A stretch of 64,000 bases of DNA, from positions 3,010,570-3,074,569 of the forward strand of contig NC_049993.1 in the NCBI RefSeq assembly GCF_000003815.2, given 5' to 3'. Positions 54,345-64,000 of this stretch are shown here, one piece after another; within the stretch, counting starts at the first letter, position 1; each line of letters starts with the position of its first letter. Source of the stretch: Branchiostoma floridae. Lineage: Eukaryota; Chordata; Leptocardii; Amphioxiformes; Branchiostomatidae. Below the pieces are notes generated by a model. The model did not search any database and was not told the origin of the DNA. It saw only the letters and a program-made list of their open reading frames with translations. Made by a program: the position numbers and the translations under genes.

Positions 54345-55370
54345 TTTTTCCAGTGACGATTTCATGCAAAATGGACCAGGATAAAACTGTTAAAAAGACT
54401 TGCATAATCGGTCCGGTTCAAAATTGAATTAGAAAATCCTCCCGGAACAATTCATTGAGTGCCCAGTGAACAAGTCCAAAAGCACATCCACTAAAAAAAC
54501 TGGTCTTTGCGTATACTGCATAAAATTTTTAAGTTGGTACATTTGCATATTCATATATTAGCACGGAAACACATAGAACACTAGAAAGGCCGACATTTGC
54601 TTGAGAGCAAATACAGCATATTTCAGCCATACCCGTTCCCATGCAAAATTGAACTGTTCCAAATCACTCCTGCGCAAAAATAGAACATTCTAACAGTAAC
54701 TTCTCGAAATGAACTACTACCAAGGCCGACATCTACTTATGAGCAAATGCACCATTTTCAATCCACCCCTCTGCCCATGCAACAATGCTATTCCACAATC
54801 ACATAAATTGAAAAAAAAAATCAAACATTCCATAATGGAGATTTCTGTGGTCTCGTATTACAACAGAATAACATGGAATTTGCTATAAGGGTGCTCTCGA
54901 CATATAAAAGGTAGAACTTTAACATTTTTGGCATATATCACTTCAAGAGGATGAATCTATGACCATTTTTATTATCATGTTTGGTCCCTCTGTATTGCCA
55001 TGGTATTGGAACAAAATTTTGTATGGAAATGCCTGTGATATATACCTCCAGGGCCTTTGCAATTTTGGTATACACGTCTTGACAACGATGAAGTCTCTGG
55101 TCTTCTTGTATAAAACAAATGGTGATGGCATGTTGGATAGCAAGTGAGATGAAGTTCAGAATGATTACAATGAAAAAAAACTTTCAGTCTTTACAGTTTT
55201 ACTTTCACAAAATGGCAATTTTACACTTGTCTGCTCTCACAACCTGATTGTCTTAATGTTAATACATGTAATTTGAGGTAAAGTTTTTACATTGTTATAA
55301 GTTGATCTGCAGTATCGCAGAAAATTTACAATTCCGTCAAAATATATTTTTTATACATCTTTTCAGAATC
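54345..55370. other. Intergenic, weak repeats only
   Basis: Two similar short segments near 54585 and 54725 (AAGGCCGACATCTRCTT and AGCAAAT with a following CCATGCAA word) also resemble 25660-25720. No gene seen. Confidence 0.45.
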
Positions 55371-55379
55371 GGTTGCAAT

Positions 55380-55676
55380 CTATATCTGCGTGTCCTTTTC
55401 TGGCTGGTTGGGATCAAGTCTGTCTGCTTCTTCCACATACAGTTTGTCATGGACCAAGCTCTGCTTCTCTTCTGTAGAGGGGTATGGAGGACAGAAACAG
55501 GGAAGTTAGAATATCAATGCAAAGCAGAGACATCAAACTATAGGCAGATTTGGAAACAGTACACATTTCCACAATTACTTACAATCTGCCATCAATCTGT
55601 TGCTGCTTGGGACAAGATCTGTGTGCCTCCTCCTACGTACAGCTTCTCATGGACCAATTGTTTTCTTCTCTAGAGG
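55380..55676 (-). pseudogene. Two kelch-like exon relics
   Basis: On the minus strand, 55472-55380 reads ..KQSLVHDKLYVEEADRLD and 55676-55601 reads ..RKQLVHEKLYVGGGTQILSQ. LVHxKLYVGG is the core of a kelch beta-strand. Both are short, preceded by acceptor-like CTCTACAG or CTCTAG, and end in stops. The surrounding 170 bp are also duplicated. A decayed kelch gene is possible; chance is not excluded. Confidence 0.3.
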
Positions 55677-56257
55677 TCCCATCTGAATGATACAAACAGG
55701 AGAGTGAGATTTGGCATTTCAAGGCAGACATCAATCAAATATTTGGATAATTATACCATTGATTTGGAAAGAATACATATTGTTGTCAGAAGATAACAAT
55801 GTGTTTGTGTTACACATAATCTTCTCGTCGATCCCAATGCTGCACCTGTCTCTACAGTCTACTCCTACATGTACATGCAAGTCTAGCGACAAAAGACAAC
55901 AGGCCCTACCTGCTGTGTGTCATGAGCACAATCTTCTTACTGCTGAAAAAACAAACATAGAGACATGTCAATCATTGTTTTACACATTTGTGGACACCTC
56001 AAAATGTTAATGCACAATGCTTTTAAATGATAAAGGAATATGGCAACAGAGGTACAATAAATACATATACAGAAGCTGTACTTGCAAATGAAAAAGTACA
56101 ACTGACAGGATCAAACAGGATTGACATGAATGAAATTAAAGCCATCATATAGAAGTCAAACGAGTGACATTTGGTATAAACTCTACAGAAATCACAGTCC
56201 AAAGGATGAATTAATATTAATATTAAAAAATTATAAATTAAAAAACAGAAAGAAACA

Positions 56258-56330
56258 AACATGCCGATACCGGGGATCGACACCGGGTCGGCGGATTACA
56301 AATCCAACGTGCAAACCACAACACCAAAAG
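56258..56330 (-). mobile_element. tRNA-like (Thr-type, TGT) sequence, pseudo
   Basis: Minus strand: TGGTGTTGTGG (A-box-like), a 7-base loop TTTGTAA with a TGT triplet in the anticodon position, GGTGTCGATCC (B-box-like) and an ending TATCGGCA. The matching 5' acceptor strand (GCCGATA) is absent, so it is probably a tRNA-derived SINE or pseudogene. Confidence 0.45.
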
Positions 56331-56344
56331 CTCTAGAGCAACTG

Positions 56345-57239
56345 GCGTGGTCAGTTTGGCAGCGCTTAAACCCCACTGTTACACAATAAGCAGCATAATA
56401 TATTTGACCCCTCCCCACAGAAAAATACTAGTATGTGGACGTCGTCACGATCAAAATAAAGATAACTAGTTACCGTCAAAAAACAGAAATGATGTAGAAA
56501 ACACCATGACATCTCGTGTGGAAGTATCTTTAGCCCTTTCCTAAGGAAAACTGATTTCGACTACTAACGTTATCAGTTCATGCATGTTTTTGACAACAAA
56601 CGGAGATACACAACGACGGCAGTGGCTTGTCAGCACTTGCCTGCGGTACCAGCGTTCCACAGTTCTCATATAACGTTGTTTTGACGAATTTCACAAACGA
56701 AAACACCTTTCAATGTACATTAACAACGGAGTGAACAATGTAAGGATAGCCATTTCTTACCTAAAGATGTTCTGCTACCGATGACAACCGAAACTGGGTA
56801 GAAGCTGACGTAAAATGCGCAGAAAACTGCAGACTTGGGCGCACAGTTGCAGTTGCTGCGGGAGTCTGTGACCTAATGTAAAATTAAAAAATGGACGAGT
56901 CCGGTGGAATCTTCAAGAAGGTCCGCATAAAAATCTCAAACCTAAAAGTTTCTTTCCGTATATATATTTTGTGTATATTTATAATTGCTGTTTTCACAAT
57001 AATGCTCACATATTATATTCCTATTTTCTTTGCAGTAACCTTTTATGGAGTAACATAAATTACAAAATCCTCTCAAATATGAATGGTTCCGTCTACATAT
57101 AAACATGACAATCAAATGTTGCGTCATTGCCGACGAAGTGTTCCTTTCTCTTCGCTGATTGGCTGGCGGCACAATTCAATTAATTAGCAGACTGACACCT
57201 GTCACCTGTCGCCCAGGGCGGGAGTTATTGATTCGTTTG
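56345..57239. other. No gene seen
   Basis: Mixed-composition sequence without a recognisable exon. The segment 57150-57290 precedes the hairpin-tail repeat and may be its 5' flank. Confidence 0.4.
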
Positions 57240-57289
57240 CCATATATGGAACGCACTAAACGTCGAGAATGGCCAAAACACGTCCCGTA

Positions 57290-57505
57290 AAACCCCGAAA
57301 TGGGTCATTTTGAAGTGATATACGCCAAAAATGAAAATTGGGTTCTTTAAATAAATACTCCATGCACGCCTGTACCAAACTTTTAGGTATTGGTCCACTC
57401 TACCATATGCATTGTGCCAAATTTCAGGTCATTCGGTCCAGGAACGACGGAGATGATTCGCTTTGAAAATTTGACAGGAGAAAGAAAGAAAGAAAAAGAA
57501 ACACA
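57290..57505 (+). mobile_element. Hairpin-tail repeat family, short copy
   Basis: Shows CCGAAATGGGTCATTTTGAAG, GTGCCAAATTTCAGGTC, TTCGGTCCAGGAACGACGG and GACAGGAGAAAGAAAG, then passes into unrelated sequence without a clear hairpin. Confidence 0.6.
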
Positions 57506-57819
57506 AGTTAGGAATGTCTGTAAGCATAAGTCCGTGAGATTTCTGAAACAACAGCAGTTCCGTGATAAACGGAACCTTCTAAAAACGTACGGAGCTAACA
57601 GTGCAGCGAAAATACCATCGATAGCGATTCAACTTCGGATGGCAAACCGGACAAAAGTTATAAGTACCGTGAAGTCATTAACGTTAACGTTAAAGTTTTT
57701 TAGTTGCCTTTGACGGTTTGACCTGAAATACTGTTACGCTAAACGCCTGAAGAGAAGTTAAGTGACTGCTGTGATTATTACAGAAATGCCCCTAAAAACT
57801 GATACAATAAGCCTTCTGA

Positions 57820-58070
57820 ATAGCCTAAAGTGCAAGGGTTTCAGGCGGGCTTCGCCCATCTGGGACCCCAACGGGGCTCTGCCCCTGGACCCTGCCGGGC
57901 CGGGGCCTTCGGTGTTCTTCGGCGGCCCCCGAAAAAAATTCTGGCGGGAACACTGCAGTATATACGGAATCGTGGGGCCCCGCTTATGAATATTAATTAG
58001 CCTTCGCCCTCTTGGCGCACAGGTGTGGGCTCTGTGCGGGGTCACGGAAGGTCACGCCAGGAGGCCAAAA
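57820..58070. other. GC-rich hairpin-prone segment
   Basis: Contains small palindromes such as GGGCTTCGCCC and GGGGCTCTGCCCC and the words GGCCGGGGCC and CGGCGGCCCCCG. It has no coding signature and differs sharply from the AT-rich surroundings. Confidence 0.5.
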
Positions 58071-58084
58071 GAAAACAAATTACC

Positions 58085-58457
58085 CCTCAGAAAAGTGCCA
58101 AAATTGATTATTTTAAAGTAGTTTATGTCAAAACTTTTACTTGGATCATTTTACCAACTATCTAATGCCTATCTACACCAAATTTCAGGCCATTCCATTG
58201 TAAGACCAGGGTACAGGGGGGCAATATATTTTATTTTGGTCAAAACATGACCTTTAAACCTCAATAAAATCATTTTAGAGGCAGATATGAAAAAAATGAG
58301 AAAAGATCATCAAGGTATTCGCCCATTCTACCCCTGTGCCAAATTGCAGGTCATTCGGTTCAGGAACGGCGGAGATGAATCACTTTGAAGATTTGACAGG
58401 AGAAAGAAACATTACGAATACAATATATTTCACCATACTATGTATGGCTGAAATATA
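58085..58457 (+). mobile_element. Hairpin-tail repeat family, complete 3' end
   Basis: Same internal blocks as 29850-30238, ending GACAGGAGAAAGAAAC, ATTACGAATAC and a terminal hairpin at 58423-58457 (arms ATATTTCaCCATAC/GTATGGctGAAATAT). The hairpin differs completely in sequence from the one at 30195 but stands in the same place. Confidence 0.65.
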
Positions 58458-58481
58458 ATTACAAAATCACAATGTACAATA

Positions 58482-58944
58482 GGGGTGGGTACCGGTACGG
58501 TGTACCGGTACAAAACCGGTTTTTCTTATTGGACCGGTCCAGAAAAACCGGACCTGAAAAAATTCGGTAGACCGGATATTGGACAGATTGGAAAATGAAC
58601 AGATTATATGATCAGGCATTCAGACGTTTTGGGGCCTACTGGTCGAGGAAAATAGCAAGAGCAAAATAGAGTAGAGTCTATAGTAATTTCTGCCAACTTT
58701 TACAGTCAATCGTACAGAGGCAGTTAGCTTTGTAGGATTGTGTGGAGTAGCCAGTGGGAGTGGAATACTACACAAAACAGATTTCTTTGTAGCAAATGGA
58801 CCATTGATTTGAGTATTATCCATTCACAAGTTTTCACATACTGAATTAGGTCCAGGTTCAGGTCCGGACCTGGACCTGATCCTCTGGACCTGAACCAGAC
58901 CTCGACCTGATTTTTTTGTACCGGTACCCAGCCCTAATGTAGAA
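58482..58944. mobile_element. hAT-like MITE with 8-bp target duplication
   Basis: Element 58490-58936 (447 bp), ends TAGGGGTGGGTACCGGTAC and GTACCGGTACCCAGCCCTA. Flanking 8-mers ATGTACAA (58482-58489) and ATGTAGAA (58937-58944) match at 7 of 8 positions, the hAT duplication size. The interior is rich in ACCGGTCC and CAGGTCC words. No open frame. Confidence 0.85.
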
Positions 58945-61900
58945 CAATTACCATGCGTCCTTGAGCAGGTAACTGTTTACTTTTAGTTTACGTTTTATTG
59001 TTGCCCAAGAAACTCAATAAAAACCGCTAAAATCGTTAAATTTGCGGGAAAAAAGCGGATCAGCAGGTTTTTGTATTTATTTGTAATTACGGCATCAAAA
59101 GAATTTCTGCACATAGTATACCTTAAATACATTGAAGTATTAACTCTGAAAGCAGTAACTATTTGAAAAAAATGTAAATCCTTAACGACAAAAACTTAAA
59201 TTTTTTACTAATAATGAGTACATTACTATATAAGAGTAATGAAAAAATAATAATGATGAAAAAACAACATTAAGCTGTAAAATGACTTATAATGTTTACT
59301 CTTACAAAGGAGTTACTAAGGACATGAGGTTTTCACTACAGATTAAGAATGGTATTAAATGATATAGTTGCTGTTTTTGCATATTGAATGCCATAAAAGT
59401 AGTGCTATTGTTATGATATGATATCAATAATATTAAATAGTAGAAGTAATTTGATTCATTGCAAACAGTTAAATGTTAATAGCAAATATGTTTATTCAGG
59501 AAATTTTGTTGTCCACAAAAAGAGTGTGTTATAAAAGGTAACGTTTGTGAGCAAATGCAATATATTTCACACACCTCCGCCATCCAAAAAATTTACTGTT
59601 GCAAAGTCACGACTTGGCAACATCAACGTATTTCAGGTAATTCATGTAAAAAAATGTTGTATCGAATGGTTACATTACAATATATCATATATCTTTCCCA
59701 ATTCAACCCCATCACAAAAATGGACCCTTCCACATATGCAATCCATACATAAAGATTACTTTTGCAATGTCCTATTGCTAAAGAATTGCTTGCAAAAGTC
59801 CAGACACACCAAATATATTAATTGTTGTGGCCTAAGCATTTTGTAAGTAATAGTATTAATGTATAACGTTTAAGAACTCATGTTGTGTTCAAAAAGAGAA
59901 AAGTTGTAAAGCAATGAAAAAATACAAACTCACATATTTGTAGTCCGTTACAGAGTTTTGCTTTTGAAAATGTACGGAAGAGCTAAAATTGATGCAAATT
60001 GCTGAATGTTAAATGTTAATGGACTTGTAACTGAAAAAAATAGTATTGTTTACATTTAGAAAACATAGTACATTTAAGCATTGCATGGTCCTAGTAAAAA
60101 TTGTTGCGTTTCCAGTTATCCGATACATTAGCAACACCTTCCAACCTTTGCTTGGAATTTGATATGAAATTTTCCATCCGACGTCTGAGTGATTAGATTT
60201 AAAGCAGACTGTATTTTACGCGTAGTAGACGAGTCGTTTGAACAGTTCATAGAGGAAAGTGTAGTAAACATTTCACTACTTTGTACAGTTTATCAACACA
60301 TTTTTGCTTGTACAATGCATATCTGTATGATTACAATTTGATGCTCAAAAATACTGTATCTGATACATATCTCTGCTGGATCACTTCGGCCTAAAAGAGA
60401 AGAAAATCTTACCTCCTGATCCGAATTTTTAGGGACAAAACCGGTGACACAACATTTTCCCCTTAGACCTTATTGTTATTTATTCAAAACATAATTATCG
60501 TTATTCAATCAAAACACATAAGCAACTGTTCATTAGTGACGTCTTGAAATATGTCTATCATTTTTTGGGTTTGACCTTGGAGTTTTATGACATATGTATT
60601 TGACTTCTATTTTTTGCAAGCATTTGCTTATTTTCCAGCTGCTTTGTACGATTTACATTATGATTAAAAAACGCTTTTTCTACACGGCCAAATGTTGGGG
60701 TGCGAATGTCATTCATATAATCTAATCGACATGGCATACGTTTAATTTGAATTTAATTAATTTCTGTACAGAGTTTCATAATGAATTCCTATGTTTTCGA
60801 AATTTCTTCTCTGAATTTTTAAAAAAGGATGCAGCAAGAGGTCAACATGAAAATATTTGGATGCGAAAATGGAGCTCACAATATGAAGTTTCTAAAACTG
60901 TGTGAACCAAAACAAAACTGTTTTTAATGTTGATTAGGCAGTTCATAACCATATTTAGTTTAGTTCAGAGCAAACAACTTGAATTGGTGTCGCCTCAGTG
61001 AACATGCTGAAAAATTTTATGATGACGTAGACACTCAAGACTTTTAATACATTGAATATACATGGCAATGTTGTTTCTGTGTTCCATGCCGTTTTCATTT
61101 CATTTGAAATGACGAAATAGTCTAGTATATTAAGAGGATTTGTAGTAATTTAGCTATCAAGATGTTCTAAGTATTGCTTTGTTCGTGTGAATGTGTGTCT
61201 GTGTGTGCGTGCGTTAGTGATACCCAACAAAGGATATTTGATACCACAATTTCCACCGCTTTATTTTATTCATTAAACTTAACCCAAGCATGAAATTGTC
61301 AATGACTGCTGATGATATATACTACCGGTATACAGCGACCAAAGTCCAAGAATAACACATGTAATACTATATGCCCTTGCGTAATTATGTGTACTTTGAC
61401 AGTTTAACTAAATTTATTGAACATTCCTGCAAGGCAGATATAGTAGTAGGTTGCCTTCCAGTACCTCTACAAGACCCCACGGATTGCAAACAATATCGCA
61501 AAATAGACTCTAAAATAAAACACCAGAGGAGTTAGCTGACCTGAGAGAACAGCTCAACAAGTATAGGGAGCCAGTTGCAAACTGAACCCCCACGACAGCT
61601 TACTCCTTCGGCATTTTAGTAGTCTCCCTCGCTACTTCCATGCAAACTGTACTCTCTGACCCGCTACCTCTTTTAGCATGTTGCCTATCTGTTTGGTCAA
61701 TTTCTTTTTTCCAGTGACCGGTATTATCTGATAGAGGCAACTGCATATATAACAGGCTATTTTACTAATAAGATACTTCATTCGCCAGTAATGTATACAA
61801 GTAAGTAAAAAAAATTATAAGAGACCCTCTTTTAATGAAGCATGCGAGGGGATGGTACATGTCTATTTGGCTAGTTTTTTTATGATGTCTATTTCCAGGG

Positions 61901-62120
61901 AGCTGTGGAGCCTAGTCAAAGCTAAGGTTTAACAGGCTGCTTTGCTATTAATGAGATACGTATACAACATTCACCACGTGCTAGTAACAGATACGTGCAA
62001 GATACAAATTATGATAGACCCCTCAATATAAAAGTAAACAAGTTATCGTTTTTATCCACCAACAACACTTGTAACAAATTATAATCTTATGATGGTTTTG
62101 TAAATCAACAAAAGCTCATC
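58945..62120. other. AT-rich intergenic, no gene seen
   Basis: More than 3 kb with only short random open frames. A GT-rich stretch stands at 61192-61215. Nothing else could be supported. Confidence 0.5.
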
Positions 62121-62191
62121 TTAGCCGTCTTTGGGTTTCACGTCGTCTTTTGTAGGCTCACATCCACCGGGACTCAGCCACACGTGATCAT
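62121..62191 (-). CDS. PLAT gene last exon
   Basis: Acceptor TATCAACAG; encodes NDHVWLSPGGCEPTKDDVKP.. and a stop. Short acidic/basic tail after the PLAT fold. Confidence 0.75.
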
Positions 62192-63506
62192 CTGTTGATA
62201 AACATGAGAAACAGTTAGTAAGTTTGTCAACACACATTAGAACATACAGTAGATACTAAAACACGCGATTACATTCTTACTTATGTTAATAGGCGATGAA
62301 TCAAAGCATTACACATACCCATACATATATACATAGATAACAAAACAACAACAGCAATCAACGTCTTATACACACACACAAGAACATACATCTATACATA
62401 TCTGTATACAGATATAGGCAATATAAGTTGTATGTAAGGTAAAGCATAGGTAGCATGTGTGTAATATACTAATGTAGGAACACATCTCTGCACCTTCATC
62501 GATCTACTGCGGTTTTAGCGAGACAGGGACATATGCATGTTTATCAATCCAAATATACTCACTTTGCCTGATCCAACGGTTCACAGGGAAGTCGTATGTA
62601 GGTCCGCTGTTGTCCGGGTTGAGTTGGACAGAGACGGACTCACAGTACCAGTCGTCATCAGGGTGGCATCCGTCCCGAAACAGTTCTATCTTTTCAATCG
62701 GGGCAGCCACTTTTACATCCTTCAGTTTGTACCTGTAGTCACATTGGCAGAAACAAGATGTTGTATTTAGCAGATTATCGAAACAAAAACGCCCCTGCAG
62801 TAAGAGAACGAATTGCTAGGCAGAGGAGGCCTGGCATATACGACTTCTGTCTGACATCAATACCTATCTGCAACCAAAACATCAAGACAATAGTACGACA
62901 AGGACAATAGATACAACAACTAAATGTTCTTCTGCAGTTTGAAGGTCACATATCGGGGAAAATCGACCATCAAGGGTAAGGTCAAATAAAGGTCGAAAAA
63001 AGTCTTCGCAAACACTATCCATACGCCAAATACCATTACAATCTATTCAGTGGTTAACGATTTGACCAAAAACATCCGAAAAACAAACATACTGACAAAC
63101 AATGCCAACGTTTTGCACGGAGGTCATGGAAAGAACAGCATTATCATAGCAAACATAATAATCAACAAAATTCGTAAATCATAGCAAAATTAGGCGATTC
63201 TCTATATACGAAATATGAAATATAGGGAGACAGATAAAGAGAGGGGAGAGAGAGAAAGTGTCACTACCAGTCTTATACTTTTCAAGCTTGTAATAAAACT
63301 TCTTAAGCTTGTAAGAAATCTACTTACTGTCCTTCCTGTCCTTTTTCAAAGTCGTTTTTCCACCACACATCCAACTGCAGCTCACGGGACTGGTGGCCTT
63401 TGTCGTCAAAGAGGCGGATGTAGACGTTAGAGTTTGTTCCAGAGCCACTGTACTTCCCGGTCTTCGTTTTGACGAGTACGTCAATGTCACCAACATAATC
63501 TACTTC
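62121..63506 (-). CDS. PLAT-domain protein, 3' end (partial)
   Basis: Three minus-strand exons in phase: 63506-63328, 62732-62563 and 62191-62121 (stop TAA at 62123-62121). Joined they give one PLAT (lipoxygenase homology, LH2) beta-sandwich: DIDVLVKTKTGKYSGSGTNS, NVYIRLFDDKGHQ, NDFEKGQ, then KIELFRDG, DDDWYCESVSVQ and YDFPVNRWIR. A short hydrophilic tail ends the protein. PLAT domains bind membranes or partner proteins, and in lipoxygenases and polycystins they target the enzyme or channel to membranes. Here the PLAT domain is C-terminal and the rest of the gene lies beyond 64000, so the full architecture, and whether it is a multi-PLAT protein, cannot be told. Confidence 0.82.
62563..62732 (-). 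CDS. PLAT gene, penultimate exon
   Basis: Acceptor GACTACAG, donor GGCAAA/GTGAGT. Encodes YKLKDVKVAAPIEKIELFRD.., then HPDDDWYCESVSVQ and FPVNRWIRQ, the second half of a PLAT domain. Confidence 0.85.
63328..63506 (-). CDS. PLAT gene, antepenultimate exon
   Basis: Acceptor TTTTCCAG, donor GGACA/GTAAGT (phase 2, restored by the next exon). Encodes VDYVGDIDVLVKTKTGKYSG.., NVYIRLFDDKG, LDVWWKNDFEKGQEGQ, the first half of a PLAT domain. Confidence 0.85.
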
Positions 63507-63657
63507 CTGGAAAATACAAGATTTGAAGTAATACCGTTAACTTAAATAGTTTTAGCCAAAAGTTTAGCTGCTGAGTGTTTCAATGCTGCTACACACTCCA
63601 TAGGTATGACTACAGTCCTGCATGCTTAATATTATCATTGATGTTTGTGTTCATAAT

Positions 63658-64000
63658 GCGTAGAGCTGCTCGTTCAGCCCTACCCACTCAGTTTGTTTAT
63701 GATTGTCCTTTTCGAGAGCACCTCATAGAAATAACAATTTCTTGAAAGTGACGAGAACCATGTGTTTGTATTTATAGTGCGTAGAGCTGCTCGTTCAGCC
63801 CTACCCGCTCGGTATGTTTATGTTTTTTTTTTTTCTTTAAGACAGCCCCTCACAGAGCTAGCAATTTCTTGAATGTGACGAGAACCATGTTTGTATTTCT
63901 ATTGCGTAGAGCTGCTCGTTCAGCCCTACCCGCAGTATATTTATCATTTACGCGACCTATCATGGAGCTCTAACAATTTTTATAATGTGACGAGAACAAG
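63658..64000. repeat. Minisatellite, ~123-bp unit, three copies, open to the right
   Basis: GCGTAGAGCTGCTCGTTCAG starts at 63658, 63779 and 63904 (periods 121 and 125), each unit ending GTGACGAGAAC. It probably lies in an intron of the PLAT gene and continues past the window. Confidence 0.9.

Noticed and set aside
56258-56330. Functional tRNA-Thr
   Set aside because: The acceptor stem does not pair and the D-arm side is abnormal; treated as pseudo.

Overview
The window is animal nuclear DNA, most probably from a lancelet (Branchiostoma). It has phase-compatible small exons with long introns, type II membrane C-type lectin and EGF genes, abundant TTAA-flanked MITEs, two or three kinds of non-LTR retrotransposon and a GC-rich gag-like gene. 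The genus is an inference from this combination; no species marker was seen.

Layout. About 170-4970 is a 115-bp satellite with higher-order structure. About 6110-6830 is a second tandem repeat (~140 bp). 6985-10414 holds paralogue A of a receptor family: promoter, untranslated exon and one orphan coding exon, cut off by a nearly intact non-LTR retrotransposon on the minus strand (10415-17460). A dead LINE (about 18000-22655) is split by a DNA element that carries tandem fold-back hairpins. 24222-38439 is paralogue B, complete, with a gag-like gene antisense in its first intron. 41510-54116 is paralogue C, complete and the largest. 54117-62120 is mostly repeats (hAT-like MITE, hairpin-ended repeats, a tRNA-like sequence) without a convincing gene. 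The last kilobases hold the 3' end of a minus-strand PLAT-domain gene that runs off the right edge, followed by a minisatellite.

Biology. A, B and C are tandem duplicates. Each has the same TATA promoter, a short untranslated first exon, and a coding exon for a cytoplasmic tail with the module YLELxxDGxxFRSYLRV. This module holds two YxxL/V tyrosine motifs 13 residues apart, reminiscent of ITAM/ITIM signalling motifs. B continues as membrane anchor, short glycosylated stalk and C-type lectin domain (368 aa). C continues as anchor, a 14-unit TMTLPPN stalk, a cysteine-rich domain, four EGF domains and a C-type lectin domain (707 aa). C keeps the EPN sugar-binding motif and B has QPT there, so the pair probably differ in ligand while sharing a signalling tail. 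I regard this small cluster of candidate tyrosine-signalling lectin receptors, remodelled by mobile elements, as the most interesting content.

Exon boundaries were read by eye from splice consensus and phase; all phases in models B and C are consistent from ATG to stop. No database was searched.
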